Below, one piece after another: positions 1 through 7,135 of a stretch of DNA of 7,938 nt. Source of the DNA: Bifidobacterium breve. GTDB taxonomy: Bacteria; Actinomycetota; Acidimicrobiia; Acidimicrobiales; Ilumatobacteraceae. The notes under the pieces are model-generated. The model did not search any database and was not told the DNA's origin. It worked only from the letters and a program-made list of their open reading frames with translations. Within the stretch, counting starts at the first letter, position 1. Every line of letters starts with the position of its first letter. The stretch lies in the NCBI GenBank assembly GCA_945889575.1, contig CAMDBY010000077.1, forward strand, positions 1-7,938. The letters run 5' to 3'. Position numbers and translations under genes: made by a program.

Positions 1-2
1 AC

Positions 3-149
3 GACGGTGTATTCCCACTGGACTGGGGTAAGAAATGGCATTCACTGATTCCTCATTCAACATTTGAAGAGATTGTCGGTGCTCGACACTTTTTGCAAGA
101 CACGCACGGCCCTGAAATAGCCACGCGCCTACTTGCTTACATGCAATAA
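3..149 (+). CDS. Alpha/beta hydrolase, haloalkane-dehalogenase-like, C-terminal fragment
   Basis: Frame 3 stays open from the left edge to a TAA at 147-149, giving 48 residues of a protein whose start lies outside the window. The fragment holds a segment reading GARHFLQD (residues 26-33), followed by HGPEIATRLLAYM. This matches the end of haloalkane-dehalogenase-like alpha/beta hydrolases, where the catalytic histidine sits in a GAGHFLQED-type motif just before a final amphipathic helix. The histidine at 87-89 would therefore be the triad base. The nucleophile and acid are outside the window, so dehalogenase activity cannot be separated from epoxide hydrolase or general esterase activity. The gene converges on the GNAT gene with 3 bp between stop codons and is probably unrelated to the glycan operon. 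The family call is fairly safe; the substrate is unknown. Confidence 0.65.
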   Translation, partial: DGVFPLDWGKKWHSLIPHSTFEEIVGARHFLQDTHGPEIATRLLAYMQ

Positions 150-152
150 CTA

Positions 153-818
153 TTACAGGTCGCGACGAACTGTTAGCCGATTTACTGGATGACCCATGAG
201 GTCAGTGAATGTTCGGTTTGGCTCAATCGCAATAATTTCACCAAGTACGCGCGCAAGCGCCCGTTCGCGCGAACCGAGACTTGCGTTTATCTCGCCAATC
301 CAGGAAGTAACGCCATGGTCGCGGCACACATGGTCGATATGCCCAAGCAGCGCCAAGGCAACAGCCCCAGAGCGCTCGCCTTCCTTGATATTCATATGCA
401 CGTGTGCGCCAACGTCAATCGGCAATCTTTTCCGAGACTTCCACACAGTAAGGGAATCCAAGAATCTCAGGCGGTAAAACTTTCGACTACGCGCAGATAG
501 TCGGAACGTCACAAGTCGGGTGAACACTCGACGCGTCAGTTTCTTCGCTACCTTCGCAAGCCACTCGTCATATGCCACAGGGTCTGCACAAACCAGTGCG
601 TACCCAACAACTTCATCATCTCGAAGTGCTACGGCACCTAAATGAGCAGCGTTTGTCAGGTACCAAGCAAGGCTTAGTTCCTCGTATAAGCCAACCTCAT
701 CAAGTGGGAAGCCCAATGGCTTTCCCATAAGAAAGGTTTCCTGAAAAAGACGACGCACTTCTGATTCATATTGACCAAGAGGTTCCAGCCGAATGTGATG
801 CTCAAGAATGATCGACAT
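153..818 (-). CDS. Divergent GNAT-family acyltransferase
   Basis: This 221-residue protein has a GNAT-like outline. An N-terminal strand-helix part (1-60) is followed by a central strand pair (GAVALRDDEVVGYALV, 61-76), then the strand and cofactor-loop region at 138-157 (HVHMNIKEGERSGAVALALL), a helix, and a C-terminal strand region at 173-221. GNAT enzymes move an acyl group from acyl-CoA to an amine or hydroxyl. Two things are odd. The pyrophosphate loop, normally Q/R-x-x-G-x-G/A, reads E-R-S-G-A-V here (148-153), and the common C-terminal FYE-LGF tyrosine motif is not evident. Residues 89-131 form a strongly basic stretch (16 Lys/Arg, one acidic residue) between the central strands. The ATG at 818 is the first start and overlaps the upstream GT4 gene by 17 bp, with only a weak ribosome site. 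As the last gene of a glycan operon it may acylate an amino sugar, perhaps one exposed by the deacetylase encoded two genes upstream. This role is inferred. Confidence 0.7.
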   Translation of the reverse strand: MSIILEHHIRLEPLGQYESEVRRLFQETFLMGKPLGFPLDEVGLYEELSLAWYLTNAAHLGAVALRDDEVVGYALVCADPVAYDEWLAKVAKKLTRRVFTRLVTFRLSARSRKFYRLRFLDSLTVWKSRKRLPIDVGAHVHMNIKEGERSGAVALALLGHIDHVCRDHGVTSWIGEINASLGSRERALARVLGEIIAIEPNRTFTDLMGHPVNRLTVRRDL

Positions 819-1917
819 ACTTAGAAATTCCAGTACTTGATGTAAATAGTTCTACCATTCGTTCGCCAGTGGCAGCCCAATTGAAATTGCTAGAACGCAA
901 CTCACACTGAAAACGTAGGTCTTCGCGTGAGAACTGCCGAAGTTGATTAATGGCGGCAACTATTTTTTCGGGTTGTAGATCAACAACCACACCGCATGTA
1001 GTGTCAACAACTTCACAGGATGCTCCAGCAGAAGCCACAATGACCGGAGTGCCAGATGCAAGTGCCTCCAGCGACACAAGGCCGAAGGTTTCAATGTGGC
1101 CAAGATTCAAAACCACATCAGCAAAAGCAAATAAATTTGCAAGCGTATCGCGGTCATTGACATGACCCATGAAATGAATTGGTAGCCCAATGGCTTGTTC
1201 TTGGAGATCGTTCATCAAAGGACCGTCACCTAATACCAACATCTGACAAACATTGTTTCGGCAAAATATTCGAAGAGCTTCAATTGCGACATTGACGTTT
1301 TTTTCAGGTGACAAACGTGCGCACACAACAAGCGTGAACGGCGTTCCCCAATCAGATGATTTACGACTACTAGAGAATTGGGAACAATCAACACCAAGAG
1401 GGACAACGTGTACCAAGTCTGACTGACCCTTAAATTCCGCAGCAGCGAAGCGAGACGCACAGACAATCGCATCTGCTGAGCGGGAGATGGCTTGACGGAA
1501 ATAGCTCACGATGGGAATCAAAGGGAATCGTTTCCACCCCAATGAATTGAGAGCCAAATCTGTTCGTTCATGAGAAATGACAACACACGCAATGCCGTTC
1601 TTCTTGCACCATTTCGGCACCCAAAACAAGGTCGACTTATCGGATAACTCCAAGACATCAGGTTGAAGACTGTGCAGAATATGTTTCAATTCGCGTCGAC
1701 CAGCAATCACGCGATAGCCACCAGTCATCGGGAGAACTGGCCCACGAATCATAAAGTTCTTCACCGCATCTGTTTCAGTTGTTTGAGATTCAATACCAGG
1801 CCGAATAAGCACAACCTCATGCCCGTGGGCAAGATATTGAGTCTGAAGTGCACTTAGGGCAGTCCGCATTCCCCCCGAAGTCTCGTGAACAAAGTTTGCG
1901 ACCTGGACAATTTTCAT
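802..1917 (-). CDS. GT4-family glycosyltransferase (GT-B fold)
   Basis: The 371-residue protein has the standard length and two Rossmann halves of GT4 retaining glycosyltransferases. The acceptor half opens with MKIVQVANFV and a glycine turn (SGGMRT, 14-19) and includes SHERTD (115-120). VPLGVD (172-177) marks the inter-domain linker. The donor half has R201 and K206 in ARLSPEKN, which usually contact the nucleotide diphosphate; LGDGP (229-233); and the E-x7-E pair E276/E284 in ETFGLVSLE. All expected catalytic-site positions are intact, so it should be active. No signal peptide or membrane span is seen; a cytoplasmic, membrane-associated enzyme using a nucleotide sugar is expected. The donor sugar cannot be read from sequence. 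Its ATG overlaps the deacetylase stop as ATGA, and AGAGGG lies 10 nt upstream. With the deacetylase and the other GT4 gene it forms a tight three-gene module. Confidence 0.9.
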   Translation of the reverse strand: MKIVQVANFVHETSGGMRTALSALQTQYLAHGHEVVLIRPGIESQTTETDAVKNFMIRGPVLPMTGGYRVIAGRRELKHILHSLQPDVLELSDKSTLFWVPKWCKKNGIACVVISHERTDLALNSLGWKRFPLIPIVSYFRQAISRSADAIVCASRFAAAEFKGQSDLVHVVPLGVDCSQFSSSRKSSDWGTPFTLVVCARLSPEKNVNVAIEALRIFCRNNVCQMLVLGDGPLMNDLQEQAIGLPIHFMGHVNDRDTLANLFAFADVVLNLGHIETFGLVSLEALASGTPVIVASAGASCEVVDTTCGVVVDLQPEKIVAAINQLRQFSREDLRFQCELRSSNFNWAATGERMVELFTSSTGISKYVDHS

Positions 1918-2702
1918 GTCAGTTGGTCCCTCTTGTAATTTTCTAAATTTGAATGCGGCGAAGACGGAAACTCAAGCGTGCACATCTCGTCGTATGTCAT
2001 TGAGACATAGCCCCGAGAAAGAAACTGAGTGATCAACTTCAAGTTCGCCTCTCGTAAGCGAGGAGACATCAAGTCAGCAGGATGAATTGCAATCCGCAGT
2101 GGTTTCCCTCGTGTTTCGGCATATTTGGCTATGCCATTGGTAACCGCTACGCCCGGAAGACTGAGAAGGCTTCGTGGGCGCTGCGACGTGACGACGACAA
2201 ACTTTTTTGCACCAGTTTGGGTATTAATCAGATGCGTATGGTCATTCGTGTATTGAAAACCTGTATCACGAAGCGCATCAAGAGTTCCATCTGACATCAT
2301 CCATGCTGGTGCAACGAAACCGGTCGTTTGAAACCCACATTTGGCCATGATGGATTTTCCTTGTATGAGGCGTTTGAAGGCTTCTTCGTACGGAAGTTCC
2401 CAAAATTCCTGGCAGCCTCTGCCCAACAACTGTCCGATTCGAGACCGATTGGACGCGGACGCGAAATTCTTGTCGCGTGTGTGCAGCAAGCCGTGTTGAA
2501 CAATTTCATGTCCGCGCGATTCAGCAGCATGAAGCCAATCAACAAATGCTGGAGACTGACTTAATTCTTGCCCATTCCAACGCCCTGGAATTACTAACAA
2601 AGATGCACGAACTCCAAGAGTTTCCAACAACTCCAACCAGCGCCGCGACAATTCAGCTGTTGAGGGAGCAACATCATGCAGAGAAACAACAATCTGACTC
2701 AT
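1914..2702 (-). CDS. DUF2334 / polysaccharide-deacetylase-like protein
   Basis: The 262-residue protein starts VVSLHDVAPS (5-14), the H-D motif typical of DUF2334 and related carbohydrate-esterase-4-like enzymes. H70 and H74 in the HGLLH segment give the H-x3-H metal-binding pair, with D10 as the likely third ligand. Downstream are FVAPAW (129-134), which resembles the catalytic R/x-P-P-W-type motif, and AIHPADL (205-211) with the conserved late histidine H207. The complete motif set predicts a metal-dependent deacetylase acting on an N- or O-acetylated sugar. No signal peptide is seen, so it likely works on the cytoplasmic face before export, unlike secreted chitin or peptidoglycan deacetylases. 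Its ATG overlaps the MgtA-like stop (ATGA) with GGAG 7 nt upstream. Being embedded between two GT4 genes suggests that its substrate is an intermediate of their product. The fold is clear; the exact substrate is unknown. Confidence 0.88.
   Translation of the reverse strand: MSQIVVSLHDVAPSTAELSRRWLELLETLGVRASLLVIPGRWNGQELSQSPAFVDWLHAAESRGHEIVQHGLLHTRDKNFASASNRSRIGQLLGRGCQEFWELPYEEAFKRLIQGKSIMAKCGFQTTGFVAPAWMMSDGTLDALRDTGFQYTNDHTHLINTQTGAKKFVVVTSQRPRSLLSLPGVAVTNGIAKYAETRGKPLRIAIHPADLMSPRLREANLKLITQFLSRGYVSMTYDEMCTLEFPSSPHSNLENYKRDQLT
1928..1933 (-). promoter_or_regulatory. Ribosome binding site for the second GT4 gene
   Basis: AGAGGG on the minus strand lies 10 nt before the ATG at 1917, inside the end of the deacetylase gene. 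It supports this start and suggests independent as well as coupled initiation. Confidence 0.5.
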
Positions 2703-3892
2703 GCTGCGACTCCACGATAAGCAAAGCTGAGCCCACCAATGACTGACCGATAATGGCCCTCCAATTCATCCATCACGCCACACCATGGTCGAACTTCAAC
2801 TGATGGTCGAGCATTTGCAGCAAGACGTTCCCTTTTCACTGGGTACTTAGCCAATTCTGCGACTGCACCCACTAGTGAATAGCGAGATGTCTCTGTCCAA
2901 AGGAACCCATTGTGTCCATGTTGAACCAAATCGAGTGGACCACCAGACGCCGGAGCAACCACAGGGACACCAGATGCAAGTGCTTCTTGTACGGCTTGGC
3001 AGAAGGTTTCATCTTGTCCTGTGTGCACGAAAACATCGAAAGATGCATACAACTTGCTGAGCTCTTCACCTGATTTGAAACCCGTAAAAATTGCACCTTT
3101 CAATTCTTTTTCTAATTTGGCTTTCATCGGACCATCGCCCACAATGACCACCTTGATGTGTGGCATACGACAGAGACCCTTCAGTCGTTCAATCTGTTTC
3201 TCTCGAGCTAATCGACCCACGAAACCAATAATCAATTGTCCATCTGGAGCAAGAGACTTACGTAACTCTTCATCACGAAATGAAGGATTGAATCGCTCTA
3301 AGTCGACACCACGCATCCATCTCACAACATTGTTCACACCGCGCTCACGCAGGTCCCAAACAGCTGCTGTAGACGGTGCCAGAGTTAAATCTGCGCGACG
3401 ATGAATATTTGCGATATAACGCCAAATCGAACGCCCAGCGATGCCCAAGTGATACCGAGTAGCAAAACCAGCAAGGTCGGTCTGATAGATCGCAACAGAC
3501 GGAATTCCAAGTTCTTGTGCAGCTCTTAAGCTTGCTGCGCCAAGTACGGCGGGAGAACCCAGGTGTACAACATCAGGCTTGATCTCGCGCAGAACCTCAC
3601 GTACAAAGTCCCGTGAATGACCAATGCGTAATTCTGGATACCGAGGGAACCCGAAAGAAGGCACTCGAATGATTCGAGCCTTTCCGTACGCGGTAACTCC
3701 TGGTGATGGCGCAATCACCGTTACTTCATGACCTCGAGCAGTCATATGTTCAATCACACGAAGGACGGAGTTTGTTACACCATTGATTGCGGGGAGAAAG
3801 CTCTCTGCAACAATTGCGATTCTCATAGGCGCAAGAGAACCAAAATCTAGGTCTTGATCCCTTCGCATATTTAGTTCTGCTACTTCATGCAT
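2699..3892 (-). CDS. MgtA-like GT4 glycosyltransferase (probable GDP-mannose-dependent mannosyltransferase)
   Basis: The 397-residue protein closely resembles actinobacterial MgtA-type alpha-mannosyltransferases, which transfer mannose from GDP-mannose to lipid acceptors. The family signature MRIAIVAESFLP is at 23-34, followed by INGVTNSVLRVIEHM (36-50), the glycine loop and acceptor helix. The donor half has FVGRLAREKQ (224-233) with R227 and K232, VGDGP (251-255), and the E-x7-E pair E295/E303 in ETFCQAVQE. GGPLDLV (317-323) follows, as in mannosyl- and glucosyl-transferases of this group. Every key residue is present. The chosen ATG at 3892 adds 22 residues before the usual family start at 3826, but it has a strong AGAGGGG site 7 nt upstream, while the inner ATG has none, so the longer form is preferred. 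It overlaps the flippase end by 8 bp and the deacetylase start by 4 bp. The donor sugar is inferred from family resemblance. Confidence 0.88.
   Translation of the reverse strand: MHEVAELNMRRDQDLDFGSLAPMRIAIVAESFLPAINGVTNSVLRVIEHMTARGHEVTVIAPSPGVTAYGKARIIRVPSFGFPRYPELRIGHSRDFVREVLREIKPDVVHLGSPAVLGAASLRAAQELGIPSVAIYQTDLAGFATRYHLGIAGRSIWRYIANIHRRADLTLAPSTAAVWDLRERGVNNVVRWMRGVDLERFNPSFRDEELRKSLAPDGQLIIGFVGRLAREKQIERLKGLCRMPHIKVVIVGDGPMKAKLEKELKGAIFTGFKSGEELSKLYASFDVFVHTGQDETFCQAVQEALASGVPVVAPASGGPLDLVQHGHNGFLWTETSRYSLVGAVAELAKYPVKRERLAANARPSVEVRPWCGVMDELEGHYRSVIGGLSFAYRGVAA
2710..2713 (-). promoter_or_regulatory. Ribosome binding site for the DUF2334 deacetylase gene
   Basis: GGAG on the minus strand sits 7 nt before the ATG at 2702, within the last codons of the MgtA-like gene. 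The spacing is near ideal and supports the start. Confidence 0.5.
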
Positions 3893-5360
3893 GAGAGTTC
3901 CCCTCTAGTAAGTTTCCGCGCATTGGCAGAACTTTCTTGTCTCGTTGTTTGATAAGTCCTACTGCTGCAGCCACGCCGCCCATCACCATCAATTTGATGA
4001 TGAGACGCGGTCCTGCTGAGTCGCCGCCCTTCGACAGATAGAAGGCAACGGCCGCTGTTGCGCAAGAAACCGCAACACTTGATGTCCACGTGGACCAAGG
4101 GAACACGTGACGCATGGAGACAGCAAAAACTTTCTTCAATCGGCTCAAAATCCACACCCACGCCACCGAGAAGGCAAGAACAGACCCGATAGTCAATCCG
4201 ACTAGGCCATGCATTTGAAGTCCGATACAGCCGAACACAAGATTGGATCCCAACAAAATCAGACTTGAGTACACGATTTCGACGCCTCGTCCAGCAGCTC
4301 GCAACACTGCTCCATATTCGGTGACCCTATGCAAGCCAATCAATGTGAAAATTTGAAATGGCAATACTGAAGTTCGATAGGAATGTGAAAAGAGAATCTC
4401 AAACAATTCCGGTGCAATCACGACTAGCCCCACTGTTAGTGGAACCACTACCAAAGACATCATCCGTGCCTGATTCCACCACACGGAATGTGCGCCAGAA
4501 ACTTCATCATTATGAAACATCGTGACCATTGATACTGCAATTGCCGCTCCACCTGCATACGGAAGCACTGCAAGAATTGGAACTTCAAACGCTGCGATGG
4601 AATAAATTCCGACCTTCAAAGGCTGATGCCATGCGACCAGCCATTTGTCTATCGACCGAGTGAGCACTCCGGCAGCAAGGGCAACGCCAAGGGGGGTGCA
4701 GAAGAGAATCTGACGCTTCAATAGTCCAGGAGTATGAACATGTTCACCGTTTATATAGCGACGAAATACAACAGTAAAAGTTGTCAGCCGGATAAAGCCT
4801 GATGTCGCAAGTCCAGCAGCAATACCAATCGCTCCAGCGCCGCACAACGTCGGGATCATCAATGCAAAAAACTGAACGAGAGCATGACCAGAACCCCACA
4901 TGCTTGCGTAGCGCTCTTCACCATGTGCAATAAAGATTGGAGTCATCACAACAGTTGGAAGCTCGCATGCAACCGCACATGCAAGGCATAACGCGATTGA
5001 CATTGATCCCAATACCCCTGAACCGACTTGGACAAGAACTATTACTGCGCCACACACAAGCCCTGATACCCGCAACAAATTAACTGTCTGATACAGAAGG
5101 CGATTTGTTTGGTGCTGTGACAATTGAGGCAAGAAAAAGAGAATGCTGTGTTCGAGGTTCAACGAACCAATAGTTACCGCGACCAAATACACAGATAAGC
5201 CGAGGGCAATCACGTTCCATGCAGATGGTGCCAAAAATCGGACCAAGAAAATGGCGCTCAGCACTTGCCCGGTTCGCGCAACTCCTTCTCCGAGAGTCAA
5301 CCAACCAATACGTCGCCACAATGGCACTGCATTTTCCTCCCGCACAACTGTCATGTTCAT
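3885..5360 (-). CDS. Polysaccharide / lipid-linked glycan flippase (Wzx / MATE-like)
   Basis: This 491-residue, very hydrophobic protein shows about 12-14 membrane-spanning stretches. Examples lie near residues 17-42, 48-68, 97-117, 119-146, 160-190, 215-234, 252-278, 300-322, 362-380, 384-405, 424-442 and 452-470. Length, span number and the opening pattern (basic WRRIGW, then LGEGVARTGQ and FLVRFLAP) fit the Wzx/MurJ-like oligosaccharide flippase superfamily. These carry undecaprenyl-diphosphate-linked glycans, or similar glycolipids, from the inner to the outer leaflet. A positive charge on the cytoplasmic N-terminus and a basic C-terminal tail (residues 471-481) agree with inside-facing ends. 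The ATG overlaps the upstream glycosyltransferase stop as ATGA; there is no good ribosome site, so translation should depend on coupling. The neighbours imply that the cargo is the product of the adjacent glycosyltransferases. A drug-exporting MATE protein is less likely in this setting. Confidence 0.88.
   Translation of the reverse strand: MNMTVVREENAVPLWRRIGWLTLGEGVARTGQVLSAIFLVRFLAPSAWNVIALGLSVYLVAVTIGSLNLEHSILFFLPQLSQHQTNRLLYQTVNLLRVSGLVCGAVIVLVQVGSGVLGSMSIALCLACAVACELPTVVMTPIFIAHGEERYASMWGSGHALVQFFALMIPTLCGAGAIGIAAGLATSGFIRLTTFTVVFRRYINGEHVHTPGLLKRQILFCTPLGVALAAGVLTRSIDKWLVAWHQPLKVGIYSIAAFEVPILAVLPYAGGAAIAVSMVTMFHNDEVSGAHSVWWNQARMMSLVVVPLTVGLVVIAPELFEILFSHSYRTSVLPFQIFTLIGLHRVTEYGAVLRAAGRGVEIVYSSLILLGSNLVFGCIGLQMHGLVGLTIGSVLAFSVAWVWILSRLKKVFAVSMRHVFPWSTWTSSVAVSCATAAVAFYLSKGGDSAGPRLIIKLMVMGGVAAAVGLIKQRDKKVLPMRGNLLEGNSHA
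3900..3906 (-). promoter_or_regulatory. Strong ribosome binding site deciding the MgtA-like start
   Basis: AGAGGGG on the minus strand, 7 nt before the ATG at 3892, is the best Shine-Dalgarno sequence in the operon. It favours the long N-terminus over the family-typical start at 3826, which lacks any purine-rich site. It may boost translation of this gene relative to the flippase. Confidence 0.6.
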
Positions 5361-7135
5361 AGTGAGACCAATTCACTACCGCGGTTATAGCTGTGGGTCA
5401 TTTGTTGAAGCGAATCTTTCTCGCAGTTAGTCAATTTGAAGGCCCGATGCTGAGTAACGTCACTCACAATCCACCGTGACCACACCCACGACGGCCAATC
5501 AACAACTCTGCGATGAAGCCGCGCAAGGAAATGATCTTTTTCCCATGTATTTGAGCCATGAAACACTCTGATGAACAGATGTGAATGATTCTCATCAAGC
5601 ACCACAAGACCGTGATTGTCCTTCACGTCTCTGAGGAATATTCCGTCTTCATTGCGAGCAAGATGTGGATACCGCTCATCACCCTTACGAAACATCAGAG
5701 TTCCAGGTGTTGCAATTCCACTGTCGCCCCGAAATGTCAAAGTCTGGTCGGAATCATCCTTCACATGCATCAATGTCCACTTCAATGCCGAAGCACCAAC
5801 ATCAGCCTGTACCGCAGCGTTGAGTTGAACTGCAAGTCGCTCTGGGTGATACCACTCGTCGTCGTCCCACTGCACACACCATTCACCGCGAGCTTCTTCT
5901 ATTGAGATGTTGCGCAATTCCCCTAGCGAAAGCCTTGGTGACCCGGCCTGTAATTTGATGTACCGCACTAGATCAGAACAATCAAAGGATGCAATGAGGT
6001 CGCTGTAATCCTCAACACCATCATCAATGATGACTAATTCCCTATTGAGCCATGTCTGCTCGCTGAAACATTCAATGGCCACACGCGCTATGACTGCTCG
6101 ATTTGCTGTAACCATGAGACAACTCACGAGCGGATGATCGTTGCGCGACGTAGCAGTCTCGTCTTGCTGCCCATGTTCGTATTGGCTCTCAACATGTGCA
6201 ATCAACTCAGCCATAACGGTGTGTGTGCTACGTGTCCATAAACATGTTGCATCAATAGTTGGAATCAATTTTTTATGATTCGAGGCCGCATAGTGAATGA
6301 GATACGCCTCAGAAGGCAGCGTCAATGTCCTGTCCGCAAAAAACCGAAAACTTTCCCCAGGTGCTACTGAATAGAAGTAATTAACGGGAAGAACTGAGAC
6401 TAAGTGCGGAAAGTTTGCCGCAACCTGCGATACAAGAGTTGGCCCTGTTGCATATCTCACAGTGAAATCTGTGTCAAGGCACGCAAGCAGAAGTTCACGA
6501 ATAAACGGTGATTCTGCAACAGCGCCCATCACGGCATTGTTTGGTTGCTTTTTCGACCACACAGCATCAGTTTTTTTAAGAGTGTGCGCTATTTGCAACT
6601 TGCCACTGAACCACGCACTATCAGCGCGGCGCAGTAGCCAGCTTGCCAACCAAAAGAGATTCCTCGGGTAGACACATACCCACCATTTACCGGCCACGCG
6701 GTCTTCGTCGCCTACCCATACGTTCTCTTCACCAATAAAACATTGATGAACAGCAAGGTCAGATAATGACCGTGTCACCACAGTGTCAAAATCCAGATAT
6801 ACCCCGCCGTGCAGATACAGCAGTGCGTACCGCAAAATGTTGCTTCGTGCTGAAGCAGATGACTCAGGAATCTTGTGAAAAATTGTTCCGACGCCTTTTA
6901 TGTCAGATGGCAACTGGGAAAAGATGTCCTCAGGCTCAATGCCCACAATGCTGACCCGCTCTAGGCCGCGAAGGTTCTGAAAGATCTCGTTTTGGGGCTC
7001 TGGTCCGACTATGTAGACCACTGCGGTGGCGCTGTTGTCAGTGAGTAGCAGGCTCTTAACTGCCAGAAGATTGAGGAACGGAAAGGAGCTGCCTGACCAG
7101 ATGTAGAAATACTGGTTTGGTATTAATACATCCAC
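5357..7135 (-). CDS. Two-domain glycosyltransferase: GT32-like DXD domain fused to GT2-like domain
   Basis: The 592-residue protein joins two catalytic modules. The N-terminal part (about 1-300) has the DXD sugar-binding pattern of GT32-type enzymes: SNILRYALLYLHGGVYLDFD (98-117) with D115 and D117 as the metal/nucleotide-sugar aspartates, TGPTL (230-234), and a late histidine in LIHYAAS (279-285). After a polar linker (about 315-334) a GT2 (GT-A) module begins with PLVSCLMVTANR (335-346). It continues with ELVIIDDG (366-373), ELRNISIEEARGEW (406-419), the metal-binding acidic cluster DDDEW (424-428) and a possible catalytic-base ED in NEDGIF (495-500). Both active sites look intact, so two successive sugar transfers by one polypeptide are plausible. 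No membrane span is evident. The start is GTG at 7135: an in-frame TGA lies directly upstream and no other good start follows, though the ribosome site is weak. It is the first gene of the overlapping operon. Donor sugars are unknown. Confidence 0.87.
   Translation of the reverse strand: MDVLIPNQYFYIWSGSSFPFLNLLAVKSLLLTDNSATAVVYIVGPEPQNEIFQNLRGLERVSIVGIEPEDIFSQLPSDIKGVGTIFHKIPESSASARSNILRYALLYLHGGVYLDFDTVVTRSLSDLAVHQCFIGEENVWVGDEDRVAGKWWVCVYPRNLFWLASWLLRRADSAWFSGKLQIAHTLKKTDAVWSKKQPNNAVMGAVAESPFIRELLLACLDTDFTVRYATGPTLVSQVAANFPHLVSVLPVNYFYSVAPGESFRFFADRTLTLPSEAYLIHYAASNHKKLIPTIDATCLWTRSTHTVMAELIAHVESQYEHGQQDETATSRNDHPLVSCLMVTANRAVIARVAIECFSEQTWLNRELVIIDDGVEDYSDLIASFDCSDLVRYIKLQAGSPRLSLGELRNISIEEARGEWCVQWDDDEWYHPERLAVQLNAAVQADVGASALKWTLMHVKDDSDQTLTFRGDSGIATPGTLMFRKGDERYPHLARNEDGIFLRDVKDNHGLVVLDENHSHLFIRVFHGSNTWEKDHFLARLHRRVVDWPSWVWSRWIVSDVTQHRAFKLTNCEKDSLQQMTHSYNRGSELVSL

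Larger units (their letters stand above)
153..7135 (-). other. Six-gene translationally coupled surface-glycan operon
   Basis: Six genes on one strand overlap at every junction: ATGA at 5357-5360, 8 bp at 3885-3892, ATGA at 2699-2702, ATGA at 1914-1917 and 17 bp at 802-818. Such packing strongly predicts a single mRNA and balanced output. Content is four glycosyltransferase domains, a flippase, a deacetylase and an acyltransferase. Missing are an initiating phosphoglycosyltransferase, a polymerase, a ligase and sugar-nucleotide enzymes, so the product may be a short lipid-linked glycan or glycolipid, with precursors supplied from elsewhere. Confidence 0.75.

Noticed and set aside
2477..2746. 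Plus-strand open frame of 89 codons
   Set aside because: It lies opposite the DUF2334 gene and the end of the MgtA-like gene, both with full motif support. Its translation has no recognisable domain and no ribosome site was evident.
3021..3404. Plus-strand open frame of 127 codons
   Set aside because: It is entirely antisense to the donor domain of the MgtA-like gene; the product is low in recognisable structure and rich in Ser/Arg, typical of a shadow frame.
153..7135. Capsule or O-antigen type island acquired by transfer
   Set aside because: No transposase, integrase, tRNA or direct repeats are seen, and base composition by eye does not change between the operon and the flanking genes.
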